The notes below the pieces were generated by a model. It saw only the letters and a program-made list of their open reading frames with translations. It did no database searches and was not told the origin of the DNA. This document shows positions 24,484 through 34,832 of a DNA stretch of 64,000 bases, in pieces. Made by a program: the position numbers and the translations under genes. How positions within the stretch are numbered: the first letter of the stretch is position 1; the number at the start of each line of letters is the position of its first letter. Origin of the DNA: Mycoemilia scoparia (Eukaryota > Kickxellomycota > Kickxellomycetes > Kickxellales > Kickxellaceae); the NCBI GenBank assembly GCA_027575805.1, contig JANBPU010000061.1, positions 18,489 to 82,488 of the forward strand. Direction: 5' to 3'.

Positions 24484-25622
24484 ATGGTGGACACTTCTAA
24501 ACGACCCTTTGGGCTTGATAACGTAGATGGAGATGATGGGGCTGAAATATCACTATATCAGATTCTTGAGGTAGACGAAAAGGCAACAGCGGATGAAATT
24601 AAGAAGGCATATCGGAAACTCGCCTTGCGCACCCACCCTGACAAAATTGCCACAATGAAGGACGAAGGCGAGAAAGAGAGGTGCACTCAACAGTTTCAAC
24701 AGCTTGGCTTTGCATATGCTATCCTTAGTGACAAGAAGAAACGCAAAAGATATGATGAAACTGGAAGCACCGAAGATCTAGACAATGAGTTCTTTGAAGA
24801 AGGAAAAGACTGGGATGCATACTTCCGTGAGTTGTGGTCTGGGGTGGTTGATGCCACTACTATCGAAGAATTTGCGAAAAAGTACAGAGGTAATTGCTGT
24901 TGCTATTTGGTCAAAGGTATTTTCTTGCGTTTGATGAAGCATAAGATTTATATATATATATATTGGTATTTCAAATTGCGTCCTTAGGTTCCAGCGAAGA
25001 GCAGAACGACGTGATTAAGGCCTATGAAGCAGGGGATGGAGACATAGACTACATACTTTCACATGTGATGTTGGCTAGTGTTGAGGAAGAACCTCGGCTG
25101 GTTGCTATAATTGAAGATGCTATTAAAGCCAAGAAGATCCAGCGCACTAAGGCATATTCTAGATCAAAACGCCTGGCTGGAAAACGTCGCAAAGAGGCTG
25201 ATGCAGAAGCTAAGGAGGCTGAGCAGCTTCGAAAAGAACTTGGCCTTGACGAGGAGCTTCGTAAAATTAAGGAAAAGAAGCAGAATAAAAGAAAATCTAG
25301 CGATGATGATAGTGATAGCGAAAGTGATAGTGGCACCAAAAACAAATCAGCCAAGACAAAGCGGGGCTCAAGGAATGGGAAAAAGTCCAAGAAACAAGAT
25401 GGGAGTGATGAAGATAACGACGAAGAGGCGGCATTAAAGTCGCTCATCAGAAAACGCAGTATAAGGCGGATGGACAACATTGTCGCCAAACTTGAGGCCA
25501 AGTATGCCAGCCCAAAGAAAGGTAGCAAGAAGGGTACTGCAAAGAGCAAGCAGATTCCTCAAGAGCCGAGCGAGGAAGAGTTCCAAGCACTCCAGGCCAA
25601 GCTATTTGGAAAGGAAGAGTAG
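24484..25622 (+). CDS. DNAJC9: J-domain protein, DNAJC9-like histone co-chaperone
   Basis: Two exons, 24484-24889 and 24988-25622, joined across a 98-nt GTAATT...TAG intron, give 346 aa. The J domain is at about residues 22-90 with the HPD motif at 51-53, needed to stimulate Hsp70 ATPase. After it comes FAKKYRGSSEEQNDVIKAYE (completed only by the splice), then DGDIDYIL. This matches the conserved segment of DNAJC9, which binds histones H3-H4. The C-terminal third is a charged coiled coil with acidic DDDSDSESDS and basic nuclear-localisation-like clusters. The order agrees with the roughly 260-aa human protein plus a longer tail. Nuclear localisation is inferred. A TA microsatellite sits in the intron. 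Confidence 0.85.
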
Positions 25623-26054
25623 ATCACACAATTCCAAGGTAGCCAAATGCTCTAAACTTTTGTTTCTTTAATTTGCGATAATATTTTTTATAGTTAGTGT
25701 AAATTACCAAATAAATAAATCAACAAGTCTACAATTTGGCAGCAACATATATGCAATGCTATTTTATTCTAGATAGTATGACACAGCTAAAGACTTGGAA
25801 ACATTGACAACTGGTACCTGTGTAGTTATATTATATTTAGGTTATATCGCTTGATTCCCCTTGCTGTTTTGGTCACTCACATACCAAAAAGAAAGTAGTC
25901 CTGTAGGCTCCACCACGGCAGTTTGTGCTGGATAAATATGACCAGTGAACTACATTCCTCTCATGACGGACAATATTATTACATTGTCATGCTATCTAGA
26001 AAGGGTTGAAACCAGAGAATCTACATTTAGAGAAGTGAAAACACAGAGTTAATG
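25623..26054. other. Convergent intergenic region
   Basis: Lies between the J-protein and AHA1 stops. An AATAAATAAATC stretch just after the J-protein gene could serve as a polyadenylation signal. An alternative last exon of AHA1 (about 26020-25979) may fall here. Confidence 0.4.
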
Positions 26055-27253
26055 TTAAAAGCTCAATACAATTTTAATATAGTTTTCCAAGTATATTGTA
26101 TATGCATAAATAGAAAACTTTACTTGCCCAAATGTGCTCTTGATAGAATTCCAGTAGTATCCAGACCAGTTGCGTTCCATTGCATCCTTTTCATTAACTG
26201 GAACTCCTGTTTGCTTGAGGTGTACATCGGTGCGATCGCTCTTTTGCTCAATCTCAAATTTTACAGTTGAATAGTGACCGGCAGGCCAGGTGCCAACTCT
26301 CCATTTTTGCACGATCTCTTTGTTAGGTACTAGCTTAGTGACCTGGCCAGTAATGTGCCCATCAAAGAGAGAGAACTCGGAGCCCTCTTTTGGCTCGATT
26401 ATGGCCTTAGATCTTGTCCAAGCAGAAACACGATCGGGCTCTGTCAAGGCCTTGTAAACATCTTCAGATGAAGCAAAGAATTCGGTGGATTTGGTGACAG
26501 TAACTGTGGCCATGCCTTTTCCGCTGCTCTTGGTGTCCTTTCCCTTGTCCAACTGCTTCTGCTGCTCCGAGCTCTTGAATTCCTTTGCAGTAGCAGCCCC
26601 ATCATGTGGCTTGCCCGCATTGTTGCTTGGGGCCTGAGGAGCACTGGTCGTCTGTCCAGGGGTAGATCTTCCAGTAGTGGGTGCTGAACCGGTAACTACA
26701 ACATCGCTGGCATTGGCCTCAATTAGAGCAGGAGCAAACTTGGCAAAGGCCTTGCGGAGAAGTGGGACGAGTTCCTTTCTAACTACCTCCTTGACTTTAT
26801 CGGTTTTGCTTGACTCGTTGTTAACACGTATGTCAAAAACGTATTCGTCTTCCTCAGTATCGTGGGCAACTTCAGGTACAGTAATTGTACCGCTGACACT
26901 GTTATCTGAACCGTCGCTTCCGGACCATTGCAACTTCAAGCTGATATCAAACAGGGATATTAGTCTTCCTTTGCGCTGGTTTAAATCCGCATCGCCCTTT
27001 ACCTCTTTCACTTCATCAACCGCTACTTTTACTCCATTGCTCTCTACTTTGATTTTGGGCAGTTCCTGTTCAAAGTAGCTCTTTGACCAAGGGAAACAGT
27101 CTTTGTCAACCCAGTGCCTGTAGGAGTCAAAAATAAACATATTAGCTTTGAAATTGGCACCAAGTATGCTAAATGCAGCTACATTGACAAAAGCAGCCAG
27201 GAGAAGCTTACATACCAGTTATTGATGTTCTTCCAGTTTTTGGTTTCTGCCAT
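26055..27253 (-). CDS. AHA1: Activator of Hsp90 ATPase, Aha1
   Basis: Exon 1 is 27253-27216 (MAETKNWKNINN plus two bases). A 98-nt GTATGT...CAG intron follows, and exon 2 begins at 27117. The join restores NNWHWVDKDCFPWSKSYFEQ, the N-terminal signature of Aha1. The N-terminal domain (about 12-150) binds the Hsp90 middle domain. A Pro/Ser/Gly-rich linker (about 165-215) leads to the AHSA1/SRPBCC domain (about 225-345) with FFASSEDVYKALTEPDRV and a final YYWNSIKSTFG. Aha1 stimulates the Hsp90 ATPase in the cytosol. The 3' end is uncertain. Read without splicing the protein is 366 aa, with 22 unconserved residues after STFGQ. A GTAAAG donor right there could instead splice to a short exon at 26020-25979. 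The linker is longer than in yeast Aha1. Confidence 0.92.
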
Positions 27254-27655
27254 CGAGAATAAATAAGGTCGCAGGATATATAAAAAGAGAGATTGTGATT
27301 TTAACAAAAGGGTAGGGATGGTTTGGTTTTTAGGGATAGCGTACAAGAATATAAAACAGAGAAGCAAAAGAAACTCCAAGATGAGCTTAGATCCTTATAG
27401 AAATTTTGAGAACCTTGTGGGATGGTTTGTTTCTTTGATCTCGACAAGAGTGGACACAATGTTCTAGCCAATCAATGCTAGCTTTGCTTTATGTTTTAAT
27501 AGACAAGAGTGGCTACAAACATTTAGTATGGCTATTTTCAACGTTTCAGACTAATAGTCAATCACAATTGAATGATTTTATAAATTTTAATTGAAGAAAA
27601 TAAATGGGGAAGAAAACTGATGGGCTTTATGATTTATGGTTACAATTGTTGCTTT
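27254..27655. other. Spacer between EF-P and AHA1
   Basis: About 400 bp holding the AHA1 promoter and the EF-P 3' end. No other feature recognised. Confidence 0.5.
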
Positions 27656-28363
27656 CTATTCGTCATTGCCAGTCGTGCGGCTAACGTATCTTTCTTCCTG
27701 TGTATCCACAATTATACTTTCTCCTGGTTTAACAAAGCTTGGTACCTGGACCATGCCACCACCAGAAATCATTGCTGGGCAGTAGGTGGTTCCTTTGGCT
27801 TGGGCTCTTCGTTCTTCTACAGATTCAACAACATACGAATACCTGTTTGGAAGCCTCCATGAGATTGGACCAGGCTCAGGCTCAAGGGATTGCACAATCA
27901 CATCCATCCCATCAACTGCAAAAGGAAGCTTGCTCTCTCCTCCTTCAATCGCATCAGCAGGAAGTTCGAGCTCTTCAAAGGTCTCCATGTTCATCAAATG
28001 GGCCTTTTTGTCTGCAACATAGAGTAGTTGATAATCTTTTTGTATTAGCTGTATGACCTCTACAGTGGATCCAGACTTAAAGCGCTGTTGTATTTTTTGC
28101 CCAGTTAGCGCGTTTTTAAAATCAACCTTTATGACCGCTGGTCCTCTTCCTGTCCCGCCATGGGTCTTGTTCAGGACGATAAGTGGTTTGCCCTCATGAT
28201 CAATAACAAAGCCGCTTCGCAAACTCCCAACGTCAACCTTGTATTCTCTTGTAATTTGGTGGACTAATGACGAGCTGGCTGCCTTTCCTTTAAGAAATGC
28301 CATGGATCTCGCAGTGGTTGGCAGAAATTTGGGAATGTAACAAAGACCAAGCCTTAACGACAT
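27656..28363 (-). CDS. efp: Mitochondrial-type translation elongation factor P
   Basis: 235 aa in one exon; the start is the first ATG of the frame (28363). Residues 1-40 are basic and Ser/Ala-rich without acidic residues until Glu40, as in a mitochondrial targeting peptide. Residues about 44-105 form the KOW-like EF-P domain I with RSGFVIDHEGKPLIVLNKTH. The central OB domain contains MNMETFEELELP. The C-terminal OB domain ends SGGGMVQVPSFVKPGE followed by DTQEERYVSR, the bacterial EF-P terminal signature. It is therefore EF-P and not cytosolic eIF5A, which lacks the third domain. EF-P relieves ribosome stalling at polyproline. The loop tip that carries the modified Lys34 in E. coli reads TGR73GPAV, so the tip residue is Arg. 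No modification enzyme is encoded in this window. It starts 236 bp from PHF5A in divergent orientation. Confidence 0.9.
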   Translation of the reverse strand: MSLRLGLCYIPKFLPTTARSMAFLKGKAASSSLVHQITREYKVDVGSLRSGFVIDHEGKPLIVLNKTHGGTGRGPAVIKVDFKNALTGQKIQQRFKSGSTVEVIQLIQKDYQLLYVADKKAHLMNMETFEELELPADAIEGGESKLPFAVDGMDVIVQSLEPEPGPISWRLPNRYSYVVESVEERRAQAKGTTYCPAMISGGGMVQVPSFVKPGESIIVDTQEERYVSRTTGNDE

Positions 28364-28599
28364 ATTTATTTTTGTGTGTGTGTGTGTTTTATAAATAAAA
28401 AATAATAGAGTAAAATAAAAGGTGCTATCCTTACCCAAAATGGATCATGAAGGTGTTTAAGGTGGTAGAGATAATAAATGTTTTAGATTCCCATAAGTGC
28501 AACTTTCCTGGAAATATAAAGATATTGGTGAGAGCCAAGGATTTTTGCTAGCGAACTTTGGCACACAGTACAGAATTTAATTGAACCATAAAACTAAAG

Positions 28600-29198
28600 A
28601 TGTCTAAGCACCACCCAGATCTGATCCTCTGTCGGAAGCAGCCAGGAATTGGTAGGTCTCAAGCTTTGATAAGCGAGTAATGCTGGCGGCAATACCACAG
28701 CTTTCTTTTTATTCATACAATGCCATTGATGTATTTTTTGTTATGTAGCCTTGGGAAAGGTATGCGAGAAATGCGATGGAAAGTGTCCACTGTGCGATTC
28801 GCTTGTAAATCCAGCAAAAAAAGTTCATGTATGCGATGAATGCAACTATGGATCATTCCAAGGAAGATGTGTAGTATGTGGCGGCAAGGGAATATCAGAT
28901 GCATATTATTGTCGAGAGTGTGTATTATTAGAAAAGGATGTAAGTTCATTGCCACCTGATGCGATGCAATTTCCTGTTTCTCATTGTATGTTCCGTCAAT
29001 AAATATTGTCATTATTAATATTGTAGCGGGATGGCTGTCCAAAGGTCATTAACCTTGGATCGGCAAGAACAGACTTATTTTATGAACGCAAAAAATACAG
29101 TAAGTTATTGTATAGCACGCCCACTGCTTTTTATATACCAATTTTAAACCCGGGTACTGATTTATTTCTCTCTTTCTATAGATGTCACAATTGTGTAG
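28600..29198 (+). CDS. RDS3: U2 snRNP SF3b subunit PHF5A/Rds3
   Basis: Four exons: 28600-28651, 28749-28939, 29027-29099 and 29182-29198. All have GT-AG introns of 82-97 nt. They splice to exactly 110 aa, the usual length of PHF5A. The product starts [18 protein letters not shown], then carries [26 protein letters not shown] and [12 protein letters not shown]. It ends with [20 protein letters not shown]. The paired Cys residues form the zinc-binding knot of this SF3b subunit, which helps recognise the branch point in pre-mRNA splicing. Identity to the family is very high except for the last five residues (NVTIV instead of a basic GFKKR-like tail). The two internal short exons were too small to show up as independent frames. 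Confidence 0.96.
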
Positions 29199-29407
29199 TC
29201 ATTTATATATACACTTTGTTTCCATACTACCACTGATCTAATGCTATAATAAAATTGATAAAATTCGCTCCACTAGCGCATATACTCTATTCAATGATTT
29301 CTACATCGAATTCAATGCTAAGTTAACAAAACGCATATTTATATTCCGATTGGGGATGCTCTGTTTTCTCTAGCAGCATGTCATTTCTCCAATAAAATCT
29401 TTTTACT

Positions 29408-31243
29408 ATGGCCCAAGATAAAAAAGTTCTGAATTTTATCCAAGTTTTCCTGCAGATCATATTTAGCACTATTGCCTACTACAGAGAACTGTTTCCGCAG
29501 GATGTGTTCAAACCAGCTTCTCTAGGTGGTATTAGCCTTCACTGTATAAAGAGAAAAGTATGCGTTGAGGCAGATAGATTCTTAGATTGGGTAGAAAAAG
29601 ATATCTCAAGGATGATTGCCAACAAAAGCATCGGTGGCGTTATGCTTGGAATTTCAGCCGACCAGAACCACCCATTTAATCTGCACGAGTTTTATCTTTT
29701 CAAGATCCAATATCCCAGTGATAAAGGAATGATGGATGCTCCGCCAATTAATGGTCTGGGCAGCCATGAGGATGTGTCAGTCAGCATACTGGAAGAATCA
29801 AAAACCTTGGCCCACCGTTTGACAATGCTGCTTGATTCGTTGGATACTCTGCCGGATCAAAAGGCACTGACTATGAGAGTATATTTCAATGGAAAGGTAG
29901 CAGATTCAAGTCAAAGCGACCAATGGCTCTTAAAGAATGTACCTATGACAAGAGATCCAGAATACACTATTGATAAAAGCGCTGTAAGCATACCAATTGG
30001 TTGGGTTATCACACCTTTCTACTCTTTTGGCTTGTGCGCTAATTCTATAGAGGACGACAGTGAACAACCACTGGGCAAGATTCAGATAGAGAAGATCCTA
30101 GACAATAATAATACTACTACTACTACTGCTGCTGCTGCTGGAGTATCATCAATTTCAAGCACGGACTATTCAATGATGATTGCTTTTCCTAAAGTAAGTA
30201 AGCAGCCAAGGGCAATCCAAAAACACAAGCACCGATGATACAAATGGCTCCTTATTGATTTCGTTTTACTATTTATGAATTTGATAGTCTGTAGGCCTAT
30301 TTTCCGATAGTGCACCTGCCTATCCCACCAACAAGATCACAACCAACATTATGGATGCACTTACAAAGCACGATGATGCCTGTAATTGCGATTGTGGTGT
30401 TTACATATCTGACGACACTATGGTAATAATTTTTATAAATTCGTCACTTAGTTTGCAAGTTTGGTTCATTATTTATATCAAGAAAGTACGAATTATGATT
30501 ATAGATCCGCTGTACAAGCTGCGAGAGATACTGCCATACTACATGCTACGCAATTCCGAGCTCCCAGTATGCCACAAGACAAAAGCAATTCCACTGCTTT
30601 ACATGTGGCCTAGGATATTACAATACTTTGAATGGGAATTCGGCTACAAATAATAAAGAAAAGATTGTTGTACCATCAAAGTTTGCCCAGCTTGCTTTGT
30701 GGAGAAGGTGCTTGAGCAAAATCAACGGATGCACTACCATCAACTATAATAAGTTTCGAAAGGCAGTCGGTAGGTAGTAAATGGTCTATCAATTAAATAA
30801 CGAATTGTGCTGAAATCATGGGGTAAAGGTAGAAAGCATAAATCTACTTTCATCTTGTAGGTTGCTGCATCAAAGATGGGAGAAACATGTTCCAAGCATT
30901 GTTAAAGAAGAAATTTATCTCTCCTCTAAATCCCGAAGCAACACAAAATAACAGGAGATCATTCAGAATAAACAACTCGCCAGCGGCCCAGAGACTTAAA
31001 ATTTTGAGTTTTGATCAAGATGTCAATAAAGCGGTAAAGGTCCTTGACCATGAGAGCCCAAACTTTCAAGGCTCTTTTTCTGGAAATCCTTTGGTGCCTG
31101 CTCAGCTTCCCAAACCTTCGCCGCAATATAGAAGAAAAAGAGGCGCTGCCTCAAGGGAAAATAAGGATAGAGTAGGAATTTTGGCTTCTACTAATAATGA
31201 TGAGAGTAACACTAGTGTAGCTTCAGCTACACAATCCTTCTAG
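29408..31243 (+). CDS. HOP1: Meiotic HORMA-domain axis protein Hop1
   Basis: Four exons: 29408-30193, 30288-30422, 30505-30769 and 30861-31243, with introns of 82-94 nt; 522 aa. The HORMA domain occupies about residues 8-215 (VFLQIIFSTIAYYRELFP, FLDWVEKDI, the WVITPFYSF end). A Thr/Ala repeat follows (237-245). Residues about 294-341 hold eight metal-binding positions: CNC and CDCG in exon 2, then CTSCERYCHTTC and CFTC in exon 3. This gives a PHD-like finger that exists only after splicing. Residues about 355-430 look like the winged helix found next to it in Hop1 chromatin-binding regions. The tail is basic and disordered; a closure motif may lie near NNRRSFRINNSP, but this is a guess. Hop1 builds the meiotic chromosome axis and supports interhomologue recombination, which implies a meiotic programme. 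Confidence 0.9.
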
Positions 31244-31345
31244 TCCAAATAGGATACATTTATACAAATCGAGATTCATTTTATAAAATAAACCCTCAGA
31301 ATGTGTAGTCTTTGTTTACACAAAATGCTCGTATTTTCAAAAATA

Positions 31346-33067
31346 TCAAAGATAATATTGTGGGTCTGTGATCCCAAGTGCCCTACGCATAACTTGATTT
31401 CTGATAACAAATGGCCATATGCTATCATCACGAATATTTTCACCTGCTTCGATAAATAAACGAACGATCTCGATCCAGCCTGACCTAACTGCTAGTTTCA
31501 GACTAGCTTTTATGTCCTCCGGATGCATATTCGACTTGTGATAAGTTAGCAGATATTTAACGACTTCTGTATGGCCACTTCTGCACGCCGATCTCAATGC
31601 CCCGCTATTAGCAGCTGCAACATTGGCTCCTCTTTCTGCAAAAAGCTTCACCAACTCCAAGTGGCCATGTGAGGCAGCTTCCCGAATAAGGCAGTCATTT
31701 TCAGTATGCAGGTCGCCTCCATGATCTAGCAGCACTTTGGCGGTTTGAACATGGCCTTTCCAAGCTGCTAGCCTTAGAGGATGGTCGTTTTGTATATGTA
31801 CGTTAGCACCCCACTCTAAAAGCAATGATGTTGTCTTAATGTAGGAAGGAACAAGCCGCTCTTCAAGTTTTGGTGCCAGCGACAAATCGTGGCGATACCT
31901 ACGTGGCTGATATCTTGGTGTTGATCCGCGACCCCTTCCACCTCCATTGCCTCCTGAGGAGGCTGGTTGTGCAGAGGAATTATCCCCAGATTCTTGTCTT
32001 GATTTATTATTGCTGCTTCCATCCCCTCGAAAGGCCGCAGCTAATAAACAGCTTTCATTACCAGCATGGACATCTGCACCAGCTTGCAAAATGGCGAGTA
32101 TACAGGGCAGGTTGGAGTCCCCCTGCAGCACGGCTAAGCGCAGAGGCCTTGCATCTTCGGCATTGACATCCGCGCCATGCTCAATGAGTAGCAACACCAC
32201 ATCCAAATGGCCCATTTTTGCAGCTGATGCCAAAGCCTCGTCATTCTGTGCATGGACGTCGGCTTGAGTGTGAAGTGGGGCCGCACTATTAGGGCTGAAT
32301 ACAGATATCCCAATATCACTTTGTAAAGACGCTGCGGATGATGATGTAGCAGTTGTGACTCCAAGTAGCATATTAACAATTGGTAGATGGCCAAGGCTTG
32401 AGGCTAGTATTAACGCCTCCTCCTCACCATGATGTATATTGATAACTGGTTCATAGGATACCACTTTTAATGGAGATTGTGAATTTTGTCCTGAATCAGC
32501 CTTGGGAGTGTTTTGGCCTACGGACATAGGCTCTTGGCCAATGCTTCTCCAGTTAGACATGTCTTCTCGGGGGTATAGTGGCTCAGCAGTTCTGGCTACT
32601 GAACTAGTTGCATTCTGGGATGGCAAAGTCAGGGTGTTATCCACATTTCTATTAATGACTTCTTTCCGCATACTCATCAATTTTCTCACGGTTGGAATCC
32701 AACATTGTGATACAGCATATCGAAATATCCATTGTTCATGAACACACGGGTCTCCGCCCAAGCTCAAAAGCAAAATTACCGTGTCCTGGCGAAACATTCT
32801 TGGCCTCCGTGCCAATAGCCCCCTATTGGGATGAAAGATGTCTGTTTTTCCGAATTCACAAAGGAAATAGCGAGCTCTAGTAGATGGCGAGAGGGAAACC
32901 TCGTAGAATATTTCAGACACATATGCAAGCGATGGACATTGTGCAAAAATGAAGATCTGAGCCAAGAGATCGAATGGAAGAGCTTGATCTAGTGGGCAAT
33001 TAAGGCTATTCACTATTCGGCCAATTATGGATGTTTTGGAGGTATCAGCTGGTTGGCATGAAGTCAT
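31346..33067 (-). CDS. Ankyrin-repeat protein with F-box-like N-terminus
   Basis: 573 aa in one exon. Residues about 25-75 (LNCPLDQALPFDLLAQIFIF, then ARYFLCEFG) resemble the degenerate F-box-like start seen in many ankyrin proteins of early-diverging fungi; this is a resemblance and not a proven F-box. Ankyrin repeats run from about residue 210 to the end, for example GHLPIVNMLL, GHLDVVLLLIEHGADVN, GHVQTAKVLLDHGGDLH, GHLELVKLFAERGANV and GHTEVVKYLL. A Gly/Arg-rich disordered insert (about 345-385) interrupts them. Such proteins commonly act as substrate receptors in SCF ubiquitin ligases, but no substrate can be named. It converges with HOP1, the stops being about 100 bp apart. Confidence 0.8.
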   Translation of the reverse strand: MTSCQPADTSKTSIIGRIVNSLNCPLDQALPFDLLAQIFIFAQCPSLAYVSEIFYEVSLSPSTRARYFLCEFGKTDIFHPNRGLLARRPRMFRQDTVILLLSLGGDPCVHEQWIFRYAVSQCWIPTVRKLMSMRKEVINRNVDNTLTLPSQNATSSVARTAEPLYPREDMSNWRSIGQEPMSVGQNTPKADSGQNSQSPLKVVSYEPVINIHHGEEEALILASSLGHLPIVNMLLGVTTATSSSAASLQSDIGISVFSPNSAAPLHTQADVHAQNDEALASAAKMGHLDVVLLLIEHGADVNAEDARPLRLAVLQGDSNLPCILAILQAGADVHAGNESCLLAAAFRGDGSSNNKSRQESGDNSSAQPASSGGNGGGRGRGSTPRYQPRRYRHDLSLAPKLEERLVPSYIKTTSLLLEWGANVHIQNDHPLRLAAWKGHVQTAKVLLDHGGDLHTENDCLIREAASHGHLELVKLFAERGANVAAANSGALRSACRSGHTEVVKYLLTYHKSNMHPEDIKASLKLAVRSGWIEIVRLFIEAGENIRDDSIWPFVIRNQVMRRALGITDPQYYL

Positions 33068-33977
33068 TATATAGGAGTATATATAATATTAAAACTATCC
33101 TCATAAGAACATGGATAAAAATACAATGGAACTACTTTATAATAATAACAATAAATCAAATGGAGTATAGTATAGAAGCAACATAGCTTAAAGTACATTA
33201 AGCTAGAGACCAAAATCAAAACTATATATAGCGTAAGACCAAACAGTATATATTATGGGGAACATTTAAAGCTTGGAAAAAGCTCATTTTACCACTATGC
33301 CAATGCTGAGGATAAAGTGACTAAATATTAGAGGATTTCGTGAAAAAATGGCATAGGAATTGATATAAAAAGCATAAATATTTATTGACTTTGCCTAAAG
33401 TATTGTAATGTAATGGAGATAGTTTACCCAATTTCAAATAAAGCTGCGCAATGTAACGCTAACTATTAGGTTTATTCCTAAGTGAGAAATATGATACGGC
33501 TTTATTTCACAAGCTATTGGCCATAAAAGGCCCACTAAAAATTATCATTAAAAATTATAACAAAAGTACGTACACATACAAACAGAAGAAATAATAAGAA
33601 TAAACAATAGCTAGTAAGAATCTATTTACAATAACAATAGTACAACTAATAAAAACAACAATAATACAAACATTCAAGAGAAAAGCCATTTTCACAGCAA
33701 CCCCAAAAAACAATATATACATCTCAACATATATCAGAACTTTTGCCATCATTAAAAATTCTTATTCAAATTTATGATATACTTCGATGGAACCTACCCA
33801 CAACCATTTTGTGGCTGATCAGTAGTGAAATTTGACCAAATACATAAACAAAACTGATATGGTATTAAAGTGCTATCATATGTACTTGACAAGATAATTA
33901 TTATAATTATATCCATATTAAAAATAAAAATAAATTTTGATATCTATGAGCCAATTTTTAAATTTTCAAAAAGTTTA
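33068..33977. other. AT-rich spacer, no gene seen
   Basis: Very AT-rich sequence upstream of the ankyrin gene. Contains no supported frame. Short runs such as TATATA near 33075 and 33222 are unremarkable. Confidence 0.5.
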
Positions 33978-34059
33978 GTCAGTGTGGCCGAGTGGTTAAG
34001 GCGTGTGACTAGAAATCACATGGGATTTTCCCGCACAGGTTCAAATCCTGTCGCTGACG
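33978..34059 (+). tRNA. tRNA-Ser (anticodon AGA)
   Basis: 82 nt without an intron. The acceptor arm GTCAGTG pairs with CGCTGAC (one G-T pair), followed by a G discriminator. The D arm has the B-like GTGGCCGAGTGG A box. The anticodon loop CTAGAAA reads AGA. A long variable arm of the class II serine type (TGGGATTTTCCCG) and the B box GGTTCAAATCC are present. A run of four T at 34065-34068 can terminate RNA polymerase III. It decodes UCU, and with A34 changed to inosine also UCC and UCA. Confidence 0.96.
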
Positions 34060-34064
34060 ATTAC

Positions 34065-34068
34065 TTTT
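34065..34068 (+). terminator. RNA polymerase III T-run terminator of tRNA-Ser
   Basis: TTTT begins five bases after the tRNA discriminator base; a second longer T run follows at about 34071-34077. Confidence 0.6.
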
Positions 34069-34202
34069 GCATTTTTATAGCTCTATTTATCACTTTTTTA
34101 CAACACTTATGCTTAAATTTTGAAACTAAGTTTATTAAACTAAAATTAATAACAATATATGTATCAACCAAGAGTTTGCAGTAATTATAAAACTAATAAA
34201 AT

Positions 34203-34832
34203 TTAAATATCCTTAAACAAAGTATATATGTATATCAAAATGCTTATAAATGTAATGAGACACCACATTGTGAGATTAAATATAACCAGATAGGTGCTTG
34301 CCTGGCTACCTTGACAGATAGTCATTCCTTTCTCAAAAATACCGTATGTTGACTCATCGCATGTATCTTTTAGACTAAATGCGCCACCCAGCGGCACATA
34401 TAAATTATTTCCATTAATGACTTGCAGTTTAGCTCCATCATTTAGTTGTAAATAAGTTGCCATGGCAGTAAGAATAGTCATACCAATGGCAAATACGTTA
34501 GATAGGAGGTAAAGGCTAAATACACTACTACATTTTGATCGTTTTTCGACCGACAGGTTACGAATTGAGGATATGATGCAGCCAAAGACGATGAGCATGA
34601 TTATGATGGGGAAAACTATTGACAAGCAATAGACGGCCAGTTTAAAATGGCGGTTATTATCTTTTGTAACAGTCGTGTCGCTGGAGCTTTGCGCTACATA
34701 ATTGATGGCAACCGTCAACGCAACTGTGGCGGATCCCAAAAAGCACTCAAATATGCCAAAGAGAGCAAGAAAAAAGCATAGTGCTTTTAAAAGAGGAGGC
34801 ACCCCATCGATGAGGAAGCCCCGGGGCAGCAT
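34203..34832 (-). CDS. Four-span membrane protein, paralogue of 57938-58588
   Basis: 209 aa in one exon. Four hydrophobic segments lie at about residues 16-42, 66-90, 103-127 and 180-204. The loop between spans 3 and 4 carries VPLGGAFSLKDTCDESTYGI followed by FEKGMTICQ. The same arrangement, with PLASGISLKNDCGASPFTLY then EHGELLC, occurs in the 216-aa protein at 57938-58588. The topology and the two conserved loop cysteines are shared, so the two form one family. No known family name was recognised; the shape recalls claudin/SUR7-like or MARVEL-like proteins but without their signatures. Codons are AT-rich here, unlike the other copy. Confidence 0.65.
   Translation of the reverse strand: MLPRGFLIDGVPPLLKALCFFLALFGIFECFLGSATVALTVAINYVAQSSSDTTVTKDNNRHFKLAVYCLSIVFPIIIMLIVFGCIISSIRNLSVEKRSKCSSVFSLYLLSNVFAIGMTILTAMATYLQLNDGAKLQVINGNNLYVPLGGAFSLKDTCDESTYGIFEKGMTICQGSQASTYLVIFNLTMWCLITFISILIYIYTLFKDI

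Noticed and set aside
25049..25549. 166-codon minus-strand frame across the J-protein gene
   Set aside because: Ser/Leu-rich mirror of the charged coiled coil on the plus strand; the plus-strand gene is well supported.
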